Positions 19,773-27,729 of a DNA stretch of 64,000 bases are shown here, piece by piece. This DNA is from an uncultured Candidatus Saccharibacteria bacterium (GTDB lineage: Bacteria > Patescibacteriota > Saccharimonadia > Saccharimonadales > Saccharimonadaceae): positions 1 to 64,000 of the forward strand of contig CAMJLE010000001.1 of NCBI GenBank assembly GCA_946406665.1. The letters run 5' to 3'. A program made the translations under genes and the position numbers. A model generated the notes under the pieces. That model was not told the DNA's origin and made no database searches. It saw only the letters and a list, made by a program, of their open reading frames with translations. The stretch's first letter is position 1, and every line of letters begins with the position of its first letter.

Positions 19773-20093
19773 ATGGCGAATGAGAGCTTAACTTTAGAAA
19801 CAGTCGCGAACAACATGATAAGAGTGCCCTGGTATACAATCTAGGCTGATCAGTATCTGAGCATGCTGCTATCGATGCCCCAGTTGCGTCGGCTCGGATG
19901 GGTCGATGAAGATGGATATAGGCGACACACCGCACAGTTTGACGGAAATGCTGCCATTATCAGCATCATAACCGTGAACAATGACGGCAAAGATTGCTAT
20001 TTGATCCAGCGAGTCACGCTACCTAACGGAAGGTTCCACTACGCAAGGGGCGATATCAACTCATACATGCGGGTAAAACTGAACAAAGGCTAA
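19773..20093 (+). pseudogene. small hypothetical gene interrupted by in-frame TAG at 19842-19844
   Basis: AAGGAGGA SD then ATG 19773; frame reads MANESLTLETVANNMIRVPWYTI*ADQYLSMLLSMPQLRRLGWVDEDGYRR... to TAA 20093. Confidence 0.65.
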
Positions 20094-20124
20094 GCCTTTC
20101 AATCCCGTAATTGCACATTTCGAC

Positions 20125-20153
20125 ACCCTCCGGAGAGACATAATCCGGAGGGT
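20125..20153 (+). terminator. stem-loop terminator
   Basis: ACCCTCCGGAgagacataaTCCGGAGGGT, perfect 10-bp stem. Confidence 0.65.
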
Positions 20154-20273
20154 CATTTTATGTCGGAATTTGCATTTACTATAAACTACTATTTAGTAGT
20201 GGCGTTTTTAATGGTTTTATTGTATTATATAGACAGATGCGACGTGCTCTTTTTGAGAGAGGAGGTGATTTTA

Positions 20274-20765
20274 ATGATTTTTATCGAAAAGAGAGCTATT
20301 AACGACGTCTTCGAGGCGATCTATGAAGCGATCCACTCTGGAAAGCACGTAATAATTACTGACGCCGCATTGAAGAGATTATGGGAAAAGACCCGCACTG
20401 TGGAAAAAAGTTTACTGAGGCGCTCCATAATAAGCAAAACTCGCCCAAATGGGGATAGAGAGATTGTGCCATTAGCGGAACGCGTCGTGTTCATGAATAA
20501 ACGTGAACATTGCGTTCAGTTAGAACGCGAAAGATACCACAGATTCACAACGGTGCTTTCATTCTGTAGTAAGCATACAGATTGGGAGGTGGAGATTATT
20601 CCCATGCAGTCGCCGGAAGGTTCTCCTACGGATTTCTTTGTCGCTGGCATTCATCGCAAAGACGCGACGAAGCCATGGACGGACATCCCTTGGGATAGCG
20701 ACTGGAATACTACAGGTTTCCTCGCAGGTAGCGAGCGGGAACCGGTAGTAATCGTATTGCCATAA
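20274..20765 (+). CDS. hypothetical protein
   Basis: SD GAGAGGAGGTGA before ATG 20274; followed by strong terminator. Confidence 0.65.
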   Translation: MIFIEKRAINDVFEAIYEAIHSGKHVIITDAALKRLWEKTRTVEKSLLRRSIISKTRPNGDREIVPLAERVVFMNKREHCVQLERERYHRFTTVLSFCSKHTDWEVEIIPMQSPEGSPTDFFVAGIHRKDATKPWTDIPWDSDWNTTGFLAGSEREPVVIVLP

Positions 20766-20792
20766 GCCGCGGAATCATTCCGTGGCTTTTTT
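20765..20792 (+). terminator. rho-independent terminator
   Basis: AGCCGCGGAAtcaTTCCGTGGCTTTTTT. Confidence 0.85.
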
Positions 20793-20843
20793 ATGACTAG
20801 TAAAAAGACGTCTTCAGCCTGATTTGCTAAGTAGATTGACTGC

Positions 20844-20871
20844 TTGACTAATGCATATTTTGTTCTATAAT
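20844..20871 (+). promoter_or_regulatory. promoter TTGACT-16-TATAAT
   Basis: boxes at 20844-20849 and 20866-20871. Confidence 0.7.
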
Positions 20872-20919
20872 TATATTATTGCTAGAGTCGATTTTTTATC
20901 CAAAAAGGAGGGGTCATAA

Positions 20920-21441
20920 ATGGATACGATGATTCAAACAGCAATCAAACAACTACGTCAGGGCAAAATCTACATTCTGTCCGAACATTGGTACTGGAAA
21001 CAGCTAACTGATATAGCTGCGACTGGATGCATCGACAGAAGAACTGTCGACAGCAATAACAAGCAGTTATGCCGAGCTAGGACGATTATCGGGCGAAAAG
21101 AAAACAGGATTGTCGTTAATAGCATTTTGCTTTGCGACAATAGTAGCCTCTTAGGCGACTACCGTATTATTACCAGTATAAAAACACCCGATTGCACCTT
21201 AAAGACGGGAGTCGACATGAGGATGTGTAAGCTCTGTCTAGAAGCTGCAAATAGCGCAAAAACTAGATTCTGCCCCATAGAGTCCTTGACTATATGGCTT
21301 ATCGAGGCGCTAAATGCGACCAAGCGCAAGGCATTCAAAAGATATCTCGGACTATATATGACAATTCTTGAATGGGCCGACCAAAACGCGCAAGACTCCA
21401 AAGACGTTGCGCAGCGTATTGAATGCAGTATACCGCGATGA
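20920..21441 (+). CDS. hypothetical protein
   Basis: SD AAAGGAGGGG before ATG; promoter upstream and hairpin downstream. Confidence 0.65.
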   Translation: MDTMIQTAIKQLRQGKIYILSEHWYWKQLTDIAATGCIDRRTVDSNNKQLCRARTIIGRKENRIVVNSILLCDNSSLLGDYRIITSIKTPDCTLKTGVDMRMCKLCLEAANSAKTRFCPIESLTIWLIEALNATKRKAFKRYLGLYMTILEWADQNAQDSKDVAQRIECSIPR

Positions 21442-21488
21442 CGTATTGCGCAATAGGCGAAACACCTCCGGCTTGAAAGGGCCGGGGG

Positions 21489-22295
21489 TTATTTTTTCTT
21501 GTCTTTCTTCCCGTCTTTTAGGAATTTGCGAATTAGTACACAGGCTATTGCTAAGCCGACAACGAAGACCGCACATAAAGCCATGACTCCGGAAATATCG
21601 TCTAGAGTATAGGCGTTATTAGGCAACGGTTTTGGCTTGCGGCCACCGCCATTACTGCCGTTATTGCTATTATTGTTGCTACTGTTGCATTGCTGACAGT
21701 TGCAACAATTAGAACAGTTACATGGTTTGTCATCCTTATAGCCTTCCGCCGTAAAGACCCAATCTACCTCTCCGGTGCGATGCATATATTCATTACCGAG
21801 CGTCTTTGGCACAATTAATTCCACTTTCAGCGTAGTGCTAGCGCCGTTTACGAATTCGCCAAGGAGTACGTTGTTCCTTAGTCCATCGAGCTGATCAGGT
21901 GAAGAGTTATATATTAGGTTGCCGCCATTATAGACGCGCATCGATAATTGCGACAAGAAGTCCGACATGGTCGCAATGGTTTCTTTATCGGAGACTTCTT
22001 TCAAGGGCGGATTATTGGATTCATCATGCGTCTCGGCGCGAAGGTAGATTTTGACGTAGTCGTATTCTGGCGCCGTATTGCGGACCTTGATAGTTTCAGT
22101 GACTTTATCGCCCGGCATGGCATTCTTGAAACCGTCAAATAGGTCAGTATCGTTCCATTCTGAGCCTGGATAAAACACGAAATTATCTGCTCCGCCCTCA
22201 AAATAGACGGCAGAACTTAAAGCGCCAACATTTTGCGTTCCGAGCGCTACGAAAATTGAACTGAATAGTAAAATAGATGCGAAAAACTTCTTCAT
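21489..22295 (-). CDS. secreted, C-terminally anchored surface protein with Cys-rich linker and LPNNA motif
   Basis: signal peptide MKKFFASILLFSSIFVALGTQNVGA; NAMPGDKVTETIKVRNTAPEYDYVKIYLRAE; CNCSNCCNCQQC; LPNNA + TM + KDGKKDKKK. Confidence 0.8.
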   Translation of the reverse strand: MKKFFASILLFSSIFVALGTQNVGALSSAVYFEGGADNFVFYPGSEWNDTDLFDGFKNAMPGDKVTETIKVRNTAPEYDYVKIYLRAETHDESNNPPLKEVSDKETIATMSDFLSQLSMRVYNGGNLIYNSSPDQLDGLRNNVLLGEFVNGASTTLKVELIVPKTLGNEYMHRTGEVDWVFTAEGYKDDKPCNCSNCCNCQQCNSSNNNSNNGSNGGGRKPKPLPNNAYTLDDISGVMALCAVFVVGLAIACVLIRKFLKDGKKDKKK

Positions 22296-22296
22296 T

Positions 22297-22872
22297 TTAC
22301 TCCTCGGGCCAACCTTCCGCCTCATAAACGTTATTGCCATTATTCGCTACTTGAACGCCTTGCGCTGTTAATTCTATATTAAACGAAGCATCAGCAAAGG
22401 TTGTAGCTAGACCTTTTGACAGCGACACTTCCGTAAATAGCGGCTCAGTAGTTTCGCCAGCTTTGAGTGCGCGATAATAATAGTAGTAACCATCGCCACC
22501 ATTAAGCCAATTATGCGTATTATAATTAGCCATAATCGCATCATTTGGCGCGGGAACAACAGCGCCATCGGCATTTTTGACACTATTTTTCACAAGAATC
22601 CGCACCCAAACATCGCCGTGGTCAGTGTTTTTGACTTGCGGAATCTTGCTAAAAGTATCGCCCGGCATAGCGTTGTTGATATTCGTAAACGGAATCGGGC
22701 GCCCATCAACGCCAACTCGGTTAGTATTCTCAATCAAATCTATTGAAACACCGTCCGTAGTAATAACATTGTGGGCGCGATCCGATGTCACGAAGAAAGC
22801 AGAAGTACCACCAATCGTAGCCACGATTAGCAACGCGAGTGAGATTAGTAGTATCTTCTGCTTCTTAGACAT
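22297..22872 (-). CDS. SipW-dependent-type (TasA/camelysin-like) secreted protein
   Basis: MSKKQKILLISLALLIVATIGGTSAFFVTSDRAHNVITTDGVSIDLIE...NAMPGDTFSKIPQVKNTDHGDVWVRILVKN. Confidence 0.8.
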   Translation of the reverse strand: MSKKQKILLISLALLIVATIGGTSAFFVTSDRAHNVITTDGVSIDLIENTNRVGVDGRPIPFTNINNAMPGDTFSKIPQVKNTDHGDVWVRILVKNSVKNADGAVVPAPNDAIMANYNTHNWLNGGDGYYYYYRALKAGETTEPLFTEVSLSKGLATTFADASFNIELTAQGVQVANNGNNVYEAEGWPEE

Positions 22873-22892
22873 GAGTTTATTCTAAATTCCGT

Positions 22893-23642
22893 TTAGTTAT
22901 TTTGAGCAGCGTACGCAGCTACGGCGTCGTCAACATTAGCGATACCTTCGGCCTGAACTGCATAGGCATTAACGATTACTTCCCAATCGCCAGAATATTC
23001 AGCAAACGAGCCAGAATATTTACCATTCGTTACTTCCTGGCCGGTTGGTATATATACTTTGTCGCCAACCATTTTCACATCGTCATCGACATAAATTTGG
23101 CTGATTGCTGGAGAAGTAGTATAACCAGGTTCAACAATATCCTTGTGGGTTGAGCGTAGACGAGAATAGGTCTTATCGCCAACAGTAACTTCGTCAACAT
23201 AAGTCATAAGACTCCACTGATGAGTGTCATGATCGTCGTAGACAGTCGCTATGCCACTATTTGTAGTGTAGCCATCAAGAAATGTCTTTAGCTGATTATA
23301 ATGGAGAGCATTATTGCTTTCTTGAGTCTGTGTTTTCGAATTATAAAGAGCACTCGGAATCAGCATTTCAACCCAAACCCATGCCTTTTCGCTGTCATTC
23401 TTTACGGTAACAATAGCGTTCTTTTGCACCGCTATATCACTGTTCCCTGGCATTATCTTTTGGTTTTGCACGAAGGCATTACCCTGATGGTCATATTCTT
23501 TTAACTCAATGTCAACTTTACCAAGCGTAAAGGTGTTGGTCTCCGTTTCGGTATCCGTGAAATATGCCAAGGTGCCTGCGCTAAGAATAAGAGCGGAGAT
23601 GCCGAGTACACCTGCTACTGCTAGAACTTTTTGCTTTGTCAT
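22893..23642 (-). CDS. SipW-dependent-type (TasA/camelysin-like) secreted protein
   Basis: VLAVAGVLGISALILSAGTLAYFTDTETETNTFTLGKVDIELKEYD...VTVKNDSEKAWVWVEMLIP. Confidence 0.85.
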   Translation of the reverse strand: MTKQKVLAVAGVLGISALILSAGTLAYFTDTETETNTFTLGKVDIELKEYDHQGNAFVQNQKIMPGNSDIAVQKNAIVTVKNDSEKAWVWVEMLIPSALYNSKTQTQESNNALHYNQLKTFLDGYTTNSGIATVYDDHDTHQWSLMTYVDEVTVGDKTYSRLRSTHKDIVEPGYTTSPAISQIYVDDDVKMVGDKVYIPTGQEVTNGKYSGSFAEYSGDWEVIVNAYAVQAEGIANVDDAVAAYAAQNN

Positions 23643-23665
23643 TTTTTCTTGTTTTCCTTTCTTTA

Positions 23666-24352
23666 TTAGTTACTTAAATAGCTAAATGCTTGTTGTGGCG
23701 TGCTGAAGCCGTAAGATTGTACCGCTTCGGCGGTCATTTTTACGATCATTTTGCCATTTCCGTCTACGAAGTTAGATAAATCAACACTCTCGTCTTTCAA
23801 CACTTGCGTGCTTAAGCCAATATATTGGTAAATCGGCATAGTTGTCTTCATGCCGGGCTTGAGCGGTTCGCGACGCGTAAAGGTTACTTCTTTGTATTGC
23901 TTGCCATCAATTGTGCGATTCGCAAAGTTGCGGACAAATTCTGAGTCGCCAGGATCTTCGTCTGGCAATTTAGATGTGCCACCATAAGAGTATGTGATGT
24001 AATCCTTGCTAAATAGCTCTAGCGGGAAATACGCCTTGATGCGAACGTAGACATCGATGTTGCCATTATTAGTAACATAAGGCTTCATCGCGATCTGCTT
24101 GCCGGCGACGAGGATATTTGCGGAAGTTCCAAGCCATTCCTCATATGCTGTGTTGAGCTGCTCGGACATCGCCTTGTTGTAGTAAGTAGACGTAATATCC
24201 GAGTGCCAACGAAATAGCGTAATGTCCGTGTTGCCGACTAGGAATTGGTTTGTAACTTCGCTCGTATCTGTAAAGTACGAAAGGGTCGTCATGGAGCCGG
24301 TTACGCCCAACATGATAACGGCTAGAGATACAATCAGGATCTTTTTCTTCAT
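23666..24352 (-). CDS. SipW-dependent-type (TasA/camelysin-like) secreted protein
   Basis: MKKKILIVSLAVIMLGVTGSMTTLSYFTDTSEVTNQFLVGNTDITL...YVTNNGNIDVYVRIKAYFP. Confidence 0.85.
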   Translation of the reverse strand: MKKKILIVSLAVIMLGVTGSMTTLSYFTDTSEVTNQFLVGNTDITLFRWHSDITSTYYNKAMSEQLNTAYEEWLGTSANILVAGKQIAMKPYVTNNGNIDVYVRIKAYFPLELFSKDYITYSYGGTSKLPDEDPGDSEFVRNFANRTIDGKQYKEVTFTRREPLKPGMKTTMPIYQYIGLSTQVLKDESVDLSNFVDGNGKMIVKMTAEAVQSYGFSTPQQAFSYLSN

Positions 24353-24403
24353 TAACCTCCTTTCTCCCTATTAATATATGAATCTTTTAATAACTCCTTC
24401 ATA

Positions 24404-24916
24404 CTATTTTTTGCTCGCAGTTTTCTCCTTTCTTTTGTCATAAACAGTCGGATAGAATACCACGAATAGTAGGCCAATGGCGACTACTATCGCGATGTAT
24501 AAGCCTGGCGGATGTTGAATATGAAATGCTAAGTACCCCAGCAGCGGGATGGAAAATTCTGGCCTGCCGAGAACGTTTTTATAGTGAACCTCTTTTGCGT
24601 CAGGGACATCGTTGGCGTCACCTTTGGTGCGAAAACGCTTGCCATTATCGGCATTGACAACTTCAACGATGCGGTGCGTCACAATAGTATTATTCTCGTC
24701 GGCGACGAAAGTAATTACGTCGTTTTCTTCTAGCTCATCTATATCGACCGGCTTAACATAAATCAGCGAGCCGACGTGGTAATTTGGCTCCATCGAGCCC
24801 GACATGACGGTGTATATTTCGTAGCCAAATAGGCGGAAAACGACTAGTAAGATTGAGAGTAGCAGAACGAAACCGACCGCAATGGTGGTAAATATACCCC
24901 AATAACGTCTCCTCAT
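24404..24916 (-). CDS. sipW: type I signal peptidase, SipW/S26B type
   Basis: VMSGSMEPNYHVGSLIYVKPVD, ENDVITFVADENNTIVTHRIV, TKGDANDVPDAKEV, GRPEFSIPLLGYLAFHI; start at MRRRYWG with GGAG upstream. Confidence 0.88.
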   Translation of the reverse strand: MRRRYWGIFTTIAVGFVLLLSILLVVFRLFGYEIYTVMSGSMEPNYHVGSLIYVKPVDIDELEENDVITFVADENNTIVTHRIVEVVNADNGKRFRTKGDANDVPDAKEVHYKNVLGRPEFSIPLLGYLAFHIQHPPGLYIAIVVAIGLLFVVFYPTVYDKRKEKTASKK

Positions 24917-24973
24917 CCTACTCCTATCCACGTTTTTATTATATTCATTATGCTTATTTTTTGCAACAAAAAG

Positions 24974-25000
24974 CCCTCGTCCGATAAGCTCGGGCGAGGG
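24974..25000 (-). terminator. terminator of the 25088-25738 gene
   Basis: CCCTCGCCCGAgcttatCGGACGAGGG followed by T-tract on minus strand. Confidence 0.65.
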
Positions 25001-25087
25001 TCGACAAATGTTGATAGTAGCAATCAGCGCCCCTCCCCCCGCTACGTACATCACGAGCGGAGAGAGGGGACAGAACGGAGGGGATTA

Positions 25088-25738
25088 CTAATGAACGACG
25101 CAGACTGCGAGCACTCCAGCAAGAAGCACAGAGAAGTTCACGATATTCGAAAACGTTACCGCATACTCGGCGTCGTATTTATCGTTGTCCTGATCAAATA
25201 TTGCGGTAGCGATGAAAACTCCGGCCTGCACAATGATCAGGAGTGGTATCATGGCCGGACCGCCATACTTCTCCATAACAGAGAACGGATCTAATACCGC
25301 CAGAATGACCGCAACAAGAGCTGTAATGGCGACAATGCATTCTCCGTTGCCAGTGAGCTGGCTCATCACGACAGTAAACAGCGCCACCAGCGTTGCAATC
25401 GCCACTGCGATCACGAATGTAATCGTGCGGGCTTCACGCAACGGCCCGATAAACATAAGGCCAATCGCAGAGATTGTCGTAATCATGGAGCTGGCGGCAT
25501 ATGCAAATCTGTTTTTTATACGATCTGCTACAAACAGCGCCCCAACACATACGAAAGACAGGAGACTCTTACTGATCAGGTTGGCCGGCACCCTTTTAAA
25601 TATGAATGCTGCAGCCATAGCGACGGCAAGCTGGACCACTGCCATAAGGGCAGACGTGGTCCTAAACTCGCGCAGGTGCATAGGCGAGGAAGTCTTCTCT
25701 TCCTGGCTTTTTTCAAACTTCATTTTAAAACGCAACAT
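25088..25738 (-). CDS. multi-TM hypothetical membrane protein
   Basis: ORF with SD GGAGGTG; 6 or more hydrophobic segments. Confidence 0.7.
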   Translation of the reverse strand: MLRFKMKFEKSQEEKTSSPMHLREFRTTSALMAVVQLAVAMAAAFIFKRVPANLISKSLLSFVCVGALFVADRIKNRFAYAASSMITTISAIGLMFIGPLREARTITFVIAVAIATLVALFTVVMSQLTGNGECIVAITALVAVILAVLDPFSVMEKYGGPAMIPLLIIVQAGVFIATAIFDQDNDKYDAEYAVTFSNIVNFSVLLAGVLAVCVVH

Positions 25739-25884
25739 TTACACCTCCAAAATATAAAAGATCGGTGGGCACAATTACCCATTGCTACTTTTTACATTAT
25801 AGCATCTAGTGGACGGCTCGTCAATATTATTACTACATGCCATAGAGCCCCCCAAAAAAAATACAAAATCAAGACACGAAAATA

Positions 25885-25910
25885 GCCGCCCGACATTGTA
25901 GTCGGACGGC
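25885..25910 (-). terminator. stem-loop terminator of the 25949-27562 gene
   Basis: GCCGTCCGACtacaatGTCGGGCGGC on minus strand. Confidence 0.55.
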
Positions 25911-25948
25911 ATAAATACAGTCTGCGTTTATTGGTTATTAGCGATGAA

Positions 25949-27562
25949 TCACGTAAAGCGATCCATCGTTATTGACACACCGTTCGGGCAGGTCTCTTTG
26001 AGCCCCTCGAAGGTCTCGTAGATCGACCTGGGGTCTTCCCCGTTGAGAATCTCGAGCGCCTTCAGGACGACTCGACCAGCCCTCTCGGGAACAAGGTCGC
26101 CATTCTCGAGCTTAACGAACTGTTCTCCTTTAGCGAGCTGCCCGTCAAACTTTACTAATATCCGGTACCAAGGACCAGATATCAGAACGCCGGTATACTC
26201 CCCAACGCCATACACCTCGATACTATAAGAAGAAAGAACCATATAGCCGTAGTTGTTTGTTTGCGGGAGAAGAGTCATTTTTTCGGTCGTCGCTGGGTCT
26301 ACGCGCCATTTCTGGCCATGCGCAAGAGCACGCAAATCCAGGCATCCGTCGCTTATATAGGCCGCAACGTCCTCCTGCGTAGAAATCCATCCGTCGCTAA
26401 AATTAGTCACGACAGGCGGCTGCTCCTCGGGATTTTCTGCCCTAATGACTTCCTCTGGGTCTGTCTTTGTGCGGAGATAGACATCCGCCAAGACGCCAGT
26501 CGGAGCCGTCTTGTCAAGGGCGTCAAAGCGCACCTCGAAGAAGTCGGGATAGTTCGCAAGGCTACTCATGGCCAGCGAGATTGCTCTCGCCATCAGCTCT
26601 GGAATTTTGCTTCCATTTTCCATGACGAATATATCGCCGGCCAATGGAAACGACATCCAAATCGTCACCCCGCGCCCGAGCTGCGCCTCAAAGTAAGGTC
26701 GCTCGGCATCGTCCCAGCTTCCATAGACTCGGATCTTCGACGTCTGACCTAGTTGGCTGTCGTCGTAATAATACGAGACGCCCCCGCCTTCGATGCTATC
26801 TCCGCCAACAAAACCGCGGCGCTTAGCCGTCTCGCCGAGCCAGAATTGATTGCCCATCGTTACAATGGGCGTACTGTCAACATCGTCCCAGGTTACCAGC
26901 TCGGTGTCGGGATTGTAGAGAACCTTGACGTCCGTATTGGCGGACTCACCCCACTGCTTGAGGCGCAGGAAACGAGCCTTCGTTCTCGCCGATTCTCCAT
27001 CAGACGTCTCGAGGTAATATAAAACTACCTTAGCCATCAACGGAGAAATGTGGCTTCCGTCTTCCAGAACCAGCGTTCTGTCCTCGGGCGAGTCATGAAA
27101 TTTCATATCGATTATACATGTGGGTGCAAAGATTCCGCCATGTATGTATGGACAATCCGAATCACTTCGGGCTCCATGGATCGTAATATTCGATCCGCTC
27201 TCTGGGACCATGTCGGCAGTAATCTCTTCCCCGGCAACCCCATAGCCATCAGTATGGCCATGAGCTTTCGCCATGCGGCGAAAATCGAGGTTATTCCCTT
27301 CGTCGATGTACGTCTCAATGTCGCCCTTCAGGAAGAAGTATCCTTCGCCGAATTGGACCCTGTTGCCAACTTCGTCAATCGCGGGATCGTAGTCCTCGAA
27401 GACGAAGGTGGGCCTCATGACCATTGTTTCAGGCTCAGGCTCTGGCTCGGTTTCCGCCGTAGCTCCGTATTGGTTAGCAGCGTGCATAAATGACACGAAA
27501 ATCAGCGTGGCGCAGAGTATTGCCGCTGCGCACTTGAAGATTCTATTAGATTCTTTCTTCAT
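25949..27562 (-). CDS. large secreted/lipidless exported hypothetical protein with about three internal repeats
   Basis: signal peptide MKKESNRIFKCAAAILCATLIFVSFMHAA; SD GGAGGGG before ATG 27562; repeats LEDGSHISPLMAKVVLYYLE / MENGSKIPELMARAISLAM / LENGDLVPERAGRVVLKALE. Confidence 0.8.
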   Translation of the reverse strand: MKKESNRIFKCAAAILCATLIFVSFMHAANQYGATAETEPEPEPETMVMRPTFVFEDYDPAIDEVGNRVQFGEGYFFLKGDIETYIDEGNNLDFRRMAKAHGHTDGYGVAGEEITADMVPESGSNITIHGARSDSDCPYIHGGIFAPTCIIDMKFHDSPEDRTLVLEDGSHISPLMAKVVLYYLETSDGESARTKARFLRLKQWGESANTDVKVLYNPDTELVTWDDVDSTPIVTMGNQFWLGETAKRRGFVGGDSIEGGGVSYYYDDSQLGQTSKIRVYGSWDDAERPYFEAQLGRGVTIWMSFPLAGDIFVMENGSKIPELMARAISLAMSSLANYPDFFEVRFDALDKTAPTGVLADVYLRTKTDPEEVIRAENPEEQPPVVTNFSDGWISTQEDVAAYISDGCLDLRALAHGQKWRVDPATTEKMTLLPQTNNYGYMVLSSYSIEVYGVGEYTGVLISGPWYRILVKFDGQLAKGEQFVKLENGDLVPERAGRVVLKALEILNGEDPRSIYETFEGLKETCPNGVSITMDRFT

Positions 27563-27681
27563 CTTTCCCCTCCTTGGATGTATTTTAAAATTCTTCACTA
27601 TACGCGACTGTAACTATATTATATCACACATCGGCGAAAAAATCAAGCATATGCTCTACCTAAAGCCCCTCTAATACCACA

Positions 27682-27710
27682 AAAAGCACCCCCTAGGTAA
27701 GGGATGCTTT
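27682..27710 (-). terminator. rpoC terminator
   Basis: AAAGCATCCCttacctaGGGGGTGCTTTTT on minus strand. Confidence 0.8.
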
Positions 27711-27729
27711 AGATTCTTGGCGAGTTGGA

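Noticed and set aside
20185-20200. Palindrome ACTACTatttAGTAGT upstream of the 20274 gene
   Set aside because: Short and AT-rich; could be an operator but not distinguishable from chance without comparative data.
25091-25294. Plus-strand ATG with GGAGGGG-like SD (MNDADCEHSSKKHREV...)
   Set aside because: Antisense to the 25088-25738 membrane protein gene; the G-rich stretch belongs to hairpin/terminator sequence of the minus-strand unit.
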